From positions 124,001 through 188,000 of the forward strand of contig CABIVS010000006.1 in assembly GCA_902362375.1 (NCBI GenBank): a stretch of DNA of 64,000 nucleotides, given 5' to 3'. The notes under the pieces are model-generated. The model saw only the letters and a program-made list of their open reading frames with translations, had not been told where the DNA came from and searched no databases. Of the stretch, positions 33,666 to 43,605 are shown piece after piece; within the stretch, counting starts at the first letter, position 1, and every line of letters begins with the position of its first letter. The stretch is from Bacteroidaceae bacterium. GTDB lineage: Bacteria; Bacteroidota; Bacteroidia; Bacteroidales; Bacteroidaceae. Made by a program: the position numbers and the translations under genes.

Positions 33666-36600
33666 ATGAATGATATCTTAAAGTGTTCGCCGAAGAGATT
33701 TTTATTTTCAATGGTGGTTGCTTCTGCGTTATTGACAGGAATACCCCAAAATACCTATGCGGAAGTTGATAGGTCGCAAACTGTTATGCAGACGGTGACA
33801 GTAAAGGGGACTGTGTTAGATGCAAATAATGAGCCGATAATCGGTGCTAGTGTGTTGATGAAGGGGACTACTAATGGTACAATTACGGATATAGACGGAA
33901 ACTTTATACTTAGTAATGTCAATCCGGGAACATTGGTTATTTCTTATATTGGCTATAAAACAAAAGAAGTTAATGTGAACGGTAGCGCACCTGTGAAAAT
34001 TACATTGCAAGAAGATTCTGAAGTATTGGATGAAGTGGTAGTAGTGGGTTATGGTACCCAGAAAAAATCTTCATTAACAGGTGCTGTTGCAGTTGTAGGA
34101 GCTAAAATGCTTCAGGAAAAAGGAGGACTGTCTAGCCCATTGGAAGCTCTACAAGGACAGGTGCCTGGTGTTATGATAACTCGTAGTTCCTCTGCTCCGG
34201 GTGATGAAAGCTGGGGATTAAGTTTGCGCGGATCAGTATCAGTGAACAGTACAGAACCATTAATAATAATTGATGGGGTAGCGTATGAAAGTGTGAATGA
34301 GCTTCGTCTGCTGAATCCTAATGATATTGAATCAATGAACTTTTTGAAAGATGGTGCCGCTGCAATCTATGGTTCTCGTGCTGCTGGTGGTGTTGTCTTA
34401 ATAACTACAAAGAAAGGCGCTGAAGGTAAAGTGAAAGTAGAATATAGCGGTAGCGCTACTTTGAAAACTGTTGGTTTGATGGCTTCTGCCATGAATATTG
34501 ATCAATGGGCAGATGGGGTAATGACAGCATTGACGAACGATAAAAACACGTCTAATGTCTGGTATACTTATGCGGAATTGGCAAAGAAATATAAAGGGTC
34601 ATATCTTGATATGCGCTATAGTCCTAACCCGTTCGGTTCGACCAACTTTACGGATGTTGCAGATTTTGTGTTCACAGATGATGTAAATTGGCTGGATACG
34701 CTTTTTGGTGATACATGGAGTACGGAGCATAGTTTAAGTGTTTCCGGTGGTTCAGAAAAATCATCTTATCGTATTTCGATGAGTTATCTTTATGATGGTT
34801 CTACATTGCAATTTGGTGACAATAACAACAAGCGTTATAACTTTCGTATGAATAATACATATAAGTTTACAAAGAACCTGAAACTGGACTCTTCTATTTC
34901 GTACAATCGGCAGGAACAGGTTGCTCCGACACAGATTGAGTCAGCTTTATCCGCTACTTTGCCTATGCCGGGACTTCCATTTGAGTCCTTAAACGGAAAA
35001 CCGTATGCATGGGGAACATGGGGATCTCCTGCGGCTATTGTTAGTAATGGTGGTAATAATAAACTCTCTGTTTCTGCTATATCATTAAGCGAGACATTGA
35101 ATTATCAGATTTTAGATTGGTTATCCGCTAATGCTAATGTTGGATATAGTACGAGTACGGCATCCCGTAATAAAACAACAAATTCAGTCACTTTTTATAA
35201 TTATATGGGTGATGTAGAAGTGCGGACAGATCCAACGCAAGCAAACTCAACTTACACTCAGACAAGTTCGAGAACTGATTTTTATTCAGTTTCCGGTTAT
35301 TTGGCAGCTAATAAAACATTTGCGCAAAAACATAAGTTGAATTTGACATTGGGTGCACAATATGAATTTAAGGAGTATACTTATTTTGGAGTGATGGTGA
35401 AAGATATTCAGAATGGTATGGAAATAGTAAACGGTTCGGGTGATGTGACTTTGACCGGTGATGAAAAGAAATATCAAAATGCGAATCTTTCTTATTTTGG
35501 ACGTTTTAATTATGATTATGATGGGCGTTACTTGCTGGAACTGAATGGACGTTATGATGGTTCTTCTAAGTTCTTGCCGGAAAACCGTTGGGATCTCTTT
35601 TATGGTGTTTCATTGGGTTGGCGTATAAAAGAAGAATCTTTTTTGCAGAAGGTTGATTGGTTAAGTGATTTGAAGCTACGTCTTTCTTATGCAGAAGTCG
35701 GTAATCAGAGTGGCATTGGAAACTATGACGGAGTACAACTTTATAATTTGGTTGCAGCAGGTGATGATGGCGCATATATAGGTTCTAATAAACTTTCTTA
35801 TATAAAAACGAACGGAACTCTGGCTTCTACAACACGTAGTTGGGAACGCATAAAAAATTATAATGTTGGTGTTGATTTTGGTTTTCTGAATGGTAGTTTG
35901 ACTGGTTCTGTCGAGGCTTTTATGAAGCAGAACAATAATATGTTAGTTAGTGTCACTTTCCCGGGAACGTTAGGAGATTCTGCTCCGAAAGCGAATGCCG
36001 GAAAGTTTAAAGGATGGGGATATGAAGGTCAACTTAACTATCGTAACAGGATTGGAGATGTAAACTATCACATAGGTGGTACTTTTACTTTTGCCCGTAA
36101 TGAATTAGTGGATTACGGTGGTACAACAGTTTTAAAGTCAGGATATGTACAAACACAACAAGGTTATCCTCTGAATTCAATTTTCGGTCTGCGTTACGGT
36201 GGCAAGATTCAGAATGAAGAACAGTTGGCTGCCTACAAGACAAAGTATTATAATAATAATGGAATTGGTATGCCATCGAATTTGCGTGTAGGTGACAATA
36301 TGTATTGTGACGAAAACGGAGACGGTGTATTAGATGAAAAAGACTATATCTATCTGGGCAGTGACACTCCTGAAATCTCTTATTCTTTCAATTTTGGGGC
36401 AGACTATAAAGGATTTGATATCAACGTTGTTTTTCAGGGAGCTGCCAATCGTTTTGTTTATCGTCCGATTGATAATTGGACAGTGCCGTTCCGTAGCAAT
36501 TATACCAATACAAGCACTGCTTCTCTTGGCAATACATGGAGTGAAAATAACCGGGATGCTTACTATGCCCCATATACCAATGAAAGTAATATCAATAATT

Positions 36601-36890
36601 ACAATTATCAGGCATCCTCTTTGACAGCACAAGATGGTCGTTATCTTCGTCTGAAGAATGTAACAATCGGTTATACTTTTCCTGCTAAGTTGTTGAATAA
36701 AACAAAAGTAATATCAGGGGCCCGTATATATCTGACGGGAGCTGATTTGTGGGAAACTACCAAAATAAAAGATGGATGGGATCCTGAAGCATCTGCTCGT
36801 GATACCAATAATACCACTCAGGCAGCTAAGGGGGTGAAACGTTATCCGTTCACTCGTAACTTTACTATTGGAGCTAATTTAACCTTTTAA
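33666..36890 (+). CDS. SusC-like TonB-dependent outer-membrane transporter, PUL 2
   Basis: A 1074-residue receptor from the ATG at 33666; a TTG 36 codons earlier extends the frame but is not followed by a signal peptide. Order: signal (about 1-35), carboxypeptidase-regulatory-like domain (VTVKGTVLDANNEPIIGASV, about 44-115), DEVVVVGYGTQKK at residue 122, plug with RSSSAPGDE and LITTKKG, barrel ending FTIGANLTF. As in PUL 1 there is no STN domain. The barrel differs clearly from the PUL 1 paralogue, so the cargo may differ too. The susD gene follows after 12 bases. Confidence 0.96.
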   Translation: MNDILKCSPKRFLFSMVVASALLTGIPQNTYAEVDRSQTVMQTVTVKGTVLDANNEPIIGASVLMKGTTNGTITDIDGNFILSNVNPGTLVISYIGYKTKEVNVNGSAPVKITLQEDSEVLDEVVVVGYGTQKKSSLTGAVAVVGAKMLQEKGGLSSPLEALQGQVPGVMITRSSSAPGDESWGLSLRGSVSVNSTEPLIIIDGVAYESVNELRLLNPNDIESMNFLKDGAAAIYGSRAAGGVVLITTKKGAEGKVKVEYSGSATLKTVGLMASAMNIDQWADGVMTALTNDKNTSNVWYTYAELAKKYKGSYLDMRYSPNPFGSTNFTDVADFVFTDDVNWLDTLFGDTWSTEHSLSVSGGSEKSSYRISMSYLYDGSTLQFGDNNNKRYNFRMNNTYKFTKNLKLDSSISYNRQEQVAPTQIESALSATLPMPGLPFESLNGKPYAWGTWGSPAAIVSNGGNNKLSVSAISLSETLNYQILDWLSANANVGYSTSTASRNKTTNSVTFYNYMGDVEVRTDPTQANSTYTQTSSRTDFYSVSGYLAANKTFAQKHKLNLTLGAQYEFKEYTYFGVMVKDIQNGMEIVNGSGDVTLTGDEKKYQNANLSYFGRFNYDYDGRYLLELNGRYDGSSKFLPENRWDLFYGVSLGWRIKEESFLQKVDWLSDLKLRLSYAEVGNQSGIGNYDGVQLYNLVAAGDDGAYIGSNKLSYIKTNGTLASTTRSWERIKNYNVGVDFGFLNGSLTGSVEAFMKQNNNMLVSVTFPGTLGDSAPKANAGKFKGWGYEGQLNYRNRIGDVNYHIGGTFTFARNELVDYGGTTVLKSGYVQTQQGYPLNSIFGLRYGGKIQNEEQLAAYKTKYYNNNGIGMPSNLRVGDNMYCDENGDGVLDEKDYIYLGSDTPEISYSFNFGADYKGFDINVVFQGAANRFVYRPIDNWTVPFRSNYTNTSTASLGNTWSENNRDAYYAPYTNESNINNYNYQASSLTAQDGRYLRLKNVTIGYTFPAKLLNKTKVISGARIYLTGADLWETTKIKDGWDPEASARDTNNTTQAAKGVKRYPFTRNFTIGANLTF

Positions 36891-36902
36891 ATAATTGATG
36901 AT

Positions 36903-38627
36903 ATGAAATTAAAACAATATATAAAAGCCGCATGTCTTTTTTCTTTCGTAGCAGTGACAACTTCCTGTATGGATTTGGAACCATTGTCGGATTTGGGAGA
37001 TAATTTGGTGTGGGACAACGCTGCCAACTTTCAGCTGTTTGCTAACCAGTTTTATAGTTGGCCTCATGATTTTGACCGTGCTGTGTCAGATGAACCTCAT
37101 AGTGATTACCGTTCTGATTTAGTGGCAGGTTCATCCATGAATGTATATAGCCAGGGTACAAATGCTATTCCTGCTACAGATGCTAATTACACCAAACTAT
37201 ATAAACGTATTTACTATACTAACCTATTGTTGAAGAATGCAGAAAGTTTTGATGTACCGGCGGATATTATAGTACCTGTAGCCGAAGCTAAATTTTTCCG
37301 TGCATATAGTCATTTCGAATTAGTACAGCTTTATGGTGACGCTATCATTCTTACGGAACCTTTGGACTTGGATTCTGAAAAACTTTACGGCAAACGTAAT
37401 GATCGTGGTGAGGTGATTGACCAGGTGATTAAGGATTTGAAGGATGCAGTTGGCGGCTTACCTGAAACATCATCGGAGGCGGGACGATTGAATAAATATA
37501 TCGCATATGCCATGTTGTCACGCGTAGCATTGTATGAAGGTACTTGGCAGAAATTTCACACTAACGGCAAAGATGCCACCTCAAATACTTCCCGTAGTAC
37601 GGAATTGCTGACTATTGCGAAGGATGCCGCCAATGAAGTAATTAAAGGTGGTAAATATCAGTTGTTCTATAATGAAAAACTGGGTAATGAGAGCTATCGC
37701 TATATGTTCACATTAGAAGATGGTGCACAATGTAATCCGGCAAATCTTTCGAAGAGTGACAATACAGAATATATCTTTGTGAAACGTCATCGTAATGGAG
37801 ATAAAACTGCATGGAACCTGACTCATGGTATGGTGGCAAATGCTTGCTATGTAACCCGTAAATTGGCGAATATGTATCTTTGTTCTGATGGGTTGCCTAT
37901 TGGTAAGTCATCCAAATTCCAGCAATATGCCGGTGTGACTGATGAATTCCAAAATCGAGATAACCGCATGGGAAATAATATGCTATATCATGGACAACAA
38001 TACTGGAATAATGACGGTAAATGGCGCACAACTTGGACGGATGCTGATTTAACAAGTAGCCTGACTGCTAATGTACGTTCGGGTAGTGGATATCAAAACC
38101 GTAAATGGGGTACTGAACGCCAGGTGGAAGATTATTACGAATCTTATGATTTTCCGGTTATCCGGTATGCAGAAGTATTGTTGAATTATGCGGAAGCTGT
38201 TTATGAATTGAATGGTACTATTACAGATTCAGAATTAGATTATTCATTGAATAAGGTTCGTCTTCGTGTCAATCCAAGTATGCCTAAGTTGAGTAGTACA
38301 TTAGTTTCGGCAAACAATCTTTCAATGCGTGAAGAAATACGCCGGGAACGTACTGTAGAACTGGTATTGGAAGGTTTTCGCATTGATGACTTAAAGCGTT
38401 GGGCTACAGCTCCTGATGAAATGCCACAAGATATGCTTGGTGTGCAAGTGACAGATACTTGGTTTGAAACAAACTGGACAGATCATAAACGTTCACTTAG
38501 TTCTGACGGTTGTCTTATTCTTTATAGTGATCGTACTTGGAATGATAAACTTTATCTTTACCCGCTGCCTTCTGACCAATTACAGTTGAATCCGCAGTTG
38601 GAACAGAACCCTGGTTGGAAGAACTAA
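36903..38627 (+). CDS. SusD-like outer-membrane glycan-binding lipoprotein, PUL 2
   Basis: A 574-residue lipoprotein (lipobox VTTSCMDLEP). SusD hallmarks: FFRAYSHFELVQLYGD, VIRYAEVLLNYAEAVYELNG, RRERTVELVLEGFRIDDLKRW and the C-terminal QLQLNPQLEQNPGW. It is the lid of the PUL 2 SusC complex. It shares DLEPL and the general helix layout with the PUL 1 SusD, but the two are clearly diverged. Confidence 0.96.
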   Translation: MKLKQYIKAACLFSFVAVTTSCMDLEPLSDLGDNLVWDNAANFQLFANQFYSWPHDFDRAVSDEPHSDYRSDLVAGSSMNVYSQGTNAIPATDANYTKLYKRIYYTNLLLKNAESFDVPADIIVPVAEAKFFRAYSHFELVQLYGDAIILTEPLDLDSEKLYGKRNDRGEVIDQVIKDLKDAVGGLPETSSEAGRLNKYIAYAMLSRVALYEGTWQKFHTNGKDATSNTSRSTELLTIAKDAANEVIKGGKYQLFYNEKLGNESYRYMFTLEDGAQCNPANLSKSDNTEYIFVKRHRNGDKTAWNLTHGMVANACYVTRKLANMYLCSDGLPIGKSSKFQQYAGVTDEFQNRDNRMGNNMLYHGQQYWNNDGKWRTTWTDADLTSSLTANVRSGSGYQNRKWGTERQVEDYYESYDFPVIRYAEVLLNYAEAVYELNGTITDSELDYSLNKVRLRVNPSMPKLSSTLVSANNLSMREEIRRERTVELVLEGFRIDDLKRWATAPDEMPQDMLGVQVTDTWFETNWTDHKRSLSSDGCLILYSDRTWNDKLYLYPLPSDQLQLNPQLEQNPGWKN

Positions 38628-38664
38628 GATGTGTTATTGTAATAATGAATAAAAGAGAAAACGT

Positions 38665-40218
38665 ATGAAACAGATATTAAAATATGGGCTGGGTTGTCTT
38701 TTTATGACAGCAGTTGTTTCCACATTTTTTTCATGTGATGATAATGATGAGGTATCCCCACTTTCTAAAGCGATTTATCCTGCATCGGTTGAAATGATTA
38801 TTTCTGAAGATTTGCAGCAGTTTATCTATATTGATGATACGAAAGTCAAGGTACTTCCTTTAGTAAAAGGAGAGAAAGTGGAATTGGGATATAGTATAAC
38901 ACCTGATGACGTAACTTATAAGGAGGTGAATTGGACTTCCAGTAATGAAAATGTGGCCACGGTGGATGCCAATGGTACGGTAAATGCCGTCAGTGGTAAT
39001 GGTACGGGCATTGCTGTAATTCAGGTTGCTCCAAGTGTTTATTATTCGGGTAGTGATGTGGCTAGTGCCTTGAAAGTGTTGGTTGTTAATTCATTGGTTA
39101 GTGCGGAAAGCATTACGATTAGTTCTGATGCGGATAATGTATATGCAGGAGAGACATTGCAACTTTCAGCAGCAATTTTACCGTCTTCTGCTACTTATAA
39201 GACAGTGAAATGGTCAAGTTCTGATGAAACTGTAGCTACTGTGGATAAAGACGGACTTGTTACGGGACTGGATAGTGGCAAGGGCGCTGCTGTCACTGTT
39301 ACTATCACTGCCACATCTTTGGACGGTGCAAATGTGATAGCTACTAAAGATATTATCGTGAATTCGATTGTACAACCGGAAGAGATTACCATCGATCAGA
39401 ATTACTCATCAACTAATGGCTATGAATTTGCTATTGCAGAAAAGAGTGTAGCATTGAACTTTACTACAGTGCCGGAAAATTGTACTAAGTCATTGATAGA
39501 ATGGACTTCAAGTGATGAAACAATTGCTACAGTGAAAGCTGGTGTTGTTACTTTCAATAAGAACGGTGTGTTTGGCAAGGTTACTATTACGGCTACCTGT
39601 CCGGAAACAGGAAATACTTCATCTATTGAATTGAATTTGGCAGAAGGTTTAATACGAGAGCTTTTCCGTGATAAAGATAATTGTACATGGTATTATGATC
39701 CAAACCAAGCGGCTTCATGGGAATGGCATGAAGGCTATATTACCATTACTCCTAAGGCGGGTACAAAATGGCGCGGAGACTTTAAATGTTATGAAACATC
39801 CTGGTTGCATGCTGGTAATTATCCTATTTTTGCAATTCGTATGGATGATTTGAAGGATGTTGAAGGAGTGACTGCACGGAATATTAATCTGGATGGATCG
39901 AATGGCTCTTGTGAGGGCGCTAAATTCTCTGGTAATTTAGGTGGAAATAATAATAAGTGGCTGAATGATTATAAGTGCAGTGATGGTAGTCATGTCTTTA
40001 TTTATGATATATCTACTCAGAAATGGGGATCAACGGATATACTACCGACGACTTCTGTTGCATCATTTAGTACTCTTACATTTAAATATGCCGATATAAC
40101 CTCATCTTCTGCTACGCCGGTAAGTTATAATGTTTATTGGATACAGACATTCAAGACTGTACAAGATGTACAAGCATATGTTGAATCGGAAGGATTAACT
40201 TACGAAGTAATAAAATAA
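38665..40218 (+). CDS. Big_2 Ig-like surface glycan-binding lipoprotein, PUL 2
   Basis: A 517-residue lipoprotein (lipobox TFFSCDDND) in the SusE/F position. Three bacterial Ig-like (Big_2) domains follow, each with the repeated W(T/S)SS-(N/D)E-x-(V/I)AT(V) strand (VNWTSSNENVATVD, VKWSSSDETVATVD, IEWTSSDETIATVK). The last 180 residues (from ELFRDKDNCTWYYD) form a different, Trp-rich domain that is the likely glycan binder. PUL 1 uses IPT domains for the same stalk role, so the two loci solved the same task with unrelated spacers. Confidence 0.87.
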   Translation: MKQILKYGLGCLFMTAVVSTFFSCDDNDEVSPLSKAIYPASVEMIISEDLQQFIYIDDTKVKVLPLVKGEKVELGYSITPDDVTYKEVNWTSSNENVATVDANGTVNAVSGNGTGIAVIQVAPSVYYSGSDVASALKVLVVNSLVSAESITISSDADNVYAGETLQLSAAILPSSATYKTVKWSSSDETVATVDKDGLVTGLDSGKGAAVTVTITATSLDGANVIATKDIIVNSIVQPEEITIDQNYSSTNGYEFAIAEKSVALNFTTVPENCTKSLIEWTSSDETIATVKAGVVTFNKNGVFGKVTITATCPETGNTSSIELNLAEGLIRELFRDKDNCTWYYDPNQAASWEWHEGYITITPKAGTKWRGDFKCYETSWLHAGNYPIFAIRMDDLKDVEGVTARNINLDGSNGSCEGAKFSGNLGGNNNKWLNDYKCSDGSHVFIYDISTQKWGSTDILPTTSVASFSTLTFKYADITSSSATPVSYNVYWIQTFKTVQDVQAYVESEGLTYEVIK

Positions 40219-40252
40219 TTGGAATAACAATCAAGGTTCAAAATAGATTCTT

Positions 40253-41647
40253 ATGAATAAAAATATAATAAAGACGATAGGTTTAGCACTGCTGATAGCA
40301 GTGCAAACTTCTTGCCGTGAGAATGAATTCGGAGTAGTGGATTTGACACTTCCGGAAGGAGTATATGTTCCGGTAGAAGCAGAATATACCTATAATCATC
40401 CCTGTGCTATGTTTAATCAGGCTGATTTTGACCGCGTGAAGAATATGTTGGATGATGGGACTGCACCGCAAAAGGTAAAAGATGAATTTGAAAATCTAAA
40501 GAACTCGAGTTATGTTTCAGCTTCTTCATACAATCCGCAGCCGCAAACTAAGATTGTTCGTGGCGATGTGACCGGAACTGGTGTTAGTAATGAAAATTAC
40601 AGTTATGCAATGAAGGATGCCGCAGCTGCTTATCAAATGGCACTTTTATGGAAGTTGACAGGTACTGAACAATATGCAAAGAATGTGATTAACATCTTGA
40701 ATCAGTGGGCTGCGACCTGTACAGAAGTTACTTCCAATGATGCTAATCATAAACTGGCAGCAGGTGCACAAGGATATACTTTTGCCAATGCAGCAGAAAT
40801 TATGCAAACTTACGATGGTTGGACAGAAGCGGATCAAACTACTTTTAAAACATGGATTGTGAAAGTATTCGCTTCTAAAAATAAAGATTTTCTGGACAAC
40901 CACCAAGGTAGTAGTAACTGTGCTTTACATTACTGGTCGAATTGGGATTTGGTTAATATGTGTTCTTATCTGTCTATTGGTATTTTGACTGAAGATGATG
41001 ATATGGTTAATTATGTCGTCAACTATTTTTATAATGGAGCTGGTAATGGAGCTTTAAATAATTTAATCCAGGGCACTCATATTGATCCATTGTCGAATGA
41101 AGAGATATGCCAGAATCAGGAGAGCGGACGTGATCAGGGACATGCTCAAATGTCGGCAGCTGTGACTGCTAATCTTTGCCAGATAGCTTATACATTCTAT
41201 CAGGATAACAAAGATGTTTCCCGACTGGATTTCTTCGCAGCTAACAACAATGCAATTATGAAAATGGGTGAGTATGTAGCGCTTAGTAATGCAACGGATG
41301 GAATGAAGAATGACAATTCAGATGGTACTTGGTTGATTGATATTACAAAAATACCTTTTAAAGAGTATCAGTACTGTATAAATTGTACATGTAAAGATAA
41401 GAATCATGGGCAAAATCATAAAATGGTGTCTGATGATGGTCGTGGTGAAGTTCGTCCCGGATGGGAAATCTTTTACACCCACTATGCAAAGATCAAAGGA
41501 TTAACTAGTGGTTATAAGTATGCTCAAATGCTGGCAGATAAGATGCGTCCTGAAGGTGGGGCAGGAGAGGTTGCTAATCGTTATGGATCCAATAGTGGTG
41601 CTTTTGACCAATTAGGTTGGGCTACGTTGATGTTGTATCGTGAATAG
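40253..41647 (+). CDS. Alginate-lyase-fold lipoprotein (putative uronate polysaccharide lyase), PUL 2
   Basis: A 464-residue lipoprotein (Cys in AVQTSCRENE) and paralogue of the enzyme at 13966. Shared blocks: an N-terminal MFNQADFDRVKNM helix, SSNCALHYWSNWDLVN and QESGRDQGHAQM. These keep the His, Arg and Glu residues expected of a beta-elimination site in the PF05426-like superfamily. An insertion with several Cys and His (YCINCTCKDKNHGQNHKM, about residue 375) is absent from the PUL 1 copy and could bind a metal. The GH88 in the same locus supports a lyase role, because GH88 acts on products of beta-elimination. Confidence 0.8.
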   Translation: MNKNIIKTIGLALLIAVQTSCRENEFGVVDLTLPEGVYVPVEAEYTYNHPCAMFNQADFDRVKNMLDDGTAPQKVKDEFENLKNSSYVSASSYNPQPQTKIVRGDVTGTGVSNENYSYAMKDAAAAYQMALLWKLTGTEQYAKNVINILNQWAATCTEVTSNDANHKLAAGAQGYTFANAAEIMQTYDGWTEADQTTFKTWIVKVFASKNKDFLDNHQGSSNCALHYWSNWDLVNMCSYLSIGILTEDDDMVNYVVNYFYNGAGNGALNNLIQGTHIDPLSNEEICQNQESGRDQGHAQMSAAVTANLCQIAYTFYQDNKDVSRLDFFAANNNAIMKMGEYVALSNATDGMKNDNSDGTWLIDITKIPFKEYQYCINCTCKDKNHGQNHKMVSDDGRGEVRPGWEIFYTHYAKIKGLTSGYKYAQMLADKMRPEGGAGEVANRYGSNSGAFDQLGWATLMLYRE

Positions 41648-41685
41648 AGTTAATATGACTTCTTAGATAAATAGAAAAAAGTTGT

Positions 41686-41715
41686 AAGGGGATTAGGTAT
41701 TTACCTAATCCCCTT
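41686..41715. terminator. Perfect 14-base-stem hairpin after the PUL 2 lyase gene
   Basis: AAGGGGATTAGGTA (41686-41699) and TACCTAATCCCCTT (41702-41715) are perfect complements around a two-base centre. An A-rich run precedes it. With no U tract on the plus strand it may end or attenuate the susC-lyase transcript before GH43. Confidence 0.65.
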
Positions 41716-41866
41716 CGTATATATAAGCAAATAGGTCAGTAAATAGATTGCTTTAGAAAAAGAGATAACATTCAGTTTTCTGATAGATTAGTTTTATATA
41801 AGGTAGAAAGAACCTGTTTTTTAGGAATAACACTTGAATTTAGAAAAGAATTATTAGTTAGGTAGT

Positions 41867-43516
41867 ATGCGTAAAAAGATTCTGTTTTTAGCAGGAATGA
41901 TGGCTTGCTGTTCATTGGCAGGTGCACAAGAAATTTCTAAGACCTGGGTGGCTGATAAGGGAAACGGTACTTATCAGAACCCGGTTCTTCATGCAGACTA
42001 TTCGGATCCGGATGTCTGTGCAGCCGGAGATGATTTCTATATGACAGCTTCCAGCTTTAATTGTATTCCGGGGATTCCTGTTCTTCATTCCAACGATTTG
42101 GTGAACTGGTCGTTGGTGAATTATGCACTACCGGTGCAGGAGCCGGAAGAATTTTTCGATAAGGCACAGCACGGTAAGGGAGTATGGGCGCCTTCTATCC
42201 GTTTCCATAGCGGGGAATTTTATATCTACTGGGGTGACCCGGATTACGGAATCTACATGATAAAGACAAAAGACCCGAAGGGAAAATGGAGTACCCCCGT
42301 ACGGGTAAAGGCTGGAAAAGGAATGATTGACCCGACGCCGCTTTGGGATGAAGATGGTAAGGTGTATCTTGTATATGCATATGCTGCCAGTCGTAGTGGA
42401 GTAAATAGTATTGCCGTGATCTGCGAGTTGAATGCCGAAGGTACGGAAGCTATTTCTGATCCGGTGATGGTATTTGACGGAAATGATGGAAAGAACCATA
42501 CGGTGGAAGGCCCGAAACTTTATAAACGCAATGGATACTATTACATTTTTGCTCCGGCAGGCGGGGTAGCTACCGGTTGGCAGTTGGTTCTTCGTTCAAA
42601 GAATATCTACGGCCCCTACGAATCGAAGATTGTCATGGCACAAGGAAAGACAAATATCAACGGTCCTCATCAAGGCGGCTGGGTAGATACGAACACTGGA
42701 GAATCATGGTTCATTCATTTTCAAGATAAAGGAGCTTACGGACGTGTGATTCATCTGAATCCGATGACTTGGGTAAATGATTGGCCCGTAATCGGAGTAG
42801 ACAAGGATAAAGATGGCTGCGGTGAACCTGTGACTACTTATAAGAAACCGAATGTGGGAAAGACATATCCGGTAACTACTCCACCGGAAAGTGATGAATT
42901 CAATACCCGGCATTTGGGACTACAGTGGCAATGGCACGCTAATAAAAAAGACACTTATGGGTTCACTACTGACTTAGGATATATCCGTCTTTATGCAGGC
43001 AGCCTCTCAAAAGAATTTGTGAACTTCTGGGAAGTTCCTAACTTGTTGATGCAAAAATTTCCGGCTGAAGAGTTTACGGCTACGACCAAGTTGACATTTA
43101 CTGCCAAGCAGGACGGTGAACAAACCGGAATCATTGTGATGGGATGGGATTATAGTTATCTTTCCATTCGTAAGGCAGGAGATCAGTTTATTCTGCAACA
43201 AGCAGTCTGCAAGGATGCGGAACAGCAAAATCCCGAACAAATAAAAGAATTGGCAAACCTTCCGGTGGAACATCTGAAGATGCCGGGAGTAGCAGATAAT
43301 GAGTGGCAAACAGTTTACTTACAAGTAAAGGTTCGTAAAGGAGCCGTTTGTACATTCGCTTATAGTCTGGACGGAAAGAAATATACGACAGTGGGAGAGC
43401 CTTTCACAGCCCGACAAGGCAAATGGATTGGAGCCAAAGTTGGAGTATTCTGCGTAACTTCGAATGACGGTAATCGCGGATGGGCAGATGTAGACTGGTT
43501 CCGGATGACTGAATAA
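41867..43516 (+). CDS. GH43 family glycosidase (arabinofuranosidase/xylosidase type)
   Basis: A 549-residue exported enzyme with a signal peptide to about 20. The five-bladed propeller carries the three GH43 acids: Asp 47 in DYSDPDVC (base), Asp 155 in GMIDPTP and Glu 214 in TVEGPKL (acid). A C-terminal beta-sandwich (about 345-549) is typical of the beta-xylosidase-like subfamilies. It would act on beta-xylosyl or alpha-L-arabinofuranosyl side chains. GH43 subfamily 12 is my best guess but unproven. It is separated from the lyase gene by a hairpin and 219 bases, and followed by GH88 after 89 bases. Confidence 0.9.
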   Translation: MRKKILFLAGMMACCSLAGAQEISKTWVADKGNGTYQNPVLHADYSDPDVCAAGDDFYMTASSFNCIPGIPVLHSNDLVNWSLVNYALPVQEPEEFFDKAQHGKGVWAPSIRFHSGEFYIYWGDPDYGIYMIKTKDPKGKWSTPVRVKAGKGMIDPTPLWDEDGKVYLVYAYAASRSGVNSIAVICELNAEGTEAISDPVMVFDGNDGKNHTVEGPKLYKRNGYYYIFAPAGGVATGWQLVLRSKNIYGPYESKIVMAQGKTNINGPHQGGWVDTNTGESWFIHFQDKGAYGRVIHLNPMTWVNDWPVIGVDKDKDGCGEPVTTYKKPNVGKTYPVTTPPESDEFNTRHLGLQWQWHANKKDTYGFTTDLGYIRLYAGSLSKEFVNFWEVPNLLMQKFPAEEFTATTKLTFTAKQDGEQTGIIVMGWDYSYLSIRKAGDQFILQQAVCKDAEQQNPEQIKELANLPVEHLKMPGVADNEWQTVYLQVKVRKGAVCTFAYSLDGKKYTTVGEPFTARQGKWIGAKVGVFCVTSNDGNRGWADVDWFRMTE

Positions 43517-43605
43517 GTGGTGTATGATTAAGTAACTGATGAATGACTAAGTAATCGACAAAGAGAAATAAAGAATAAGAATTAACGCGAATATATTAAA
43601 CGAAG

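Noticed and set aside
43517..43605. Direct repeat ATGAnTAAGTAA between GH43 and GH88
   Set aside because: Only two short, A/T-rich copies; easily chance.
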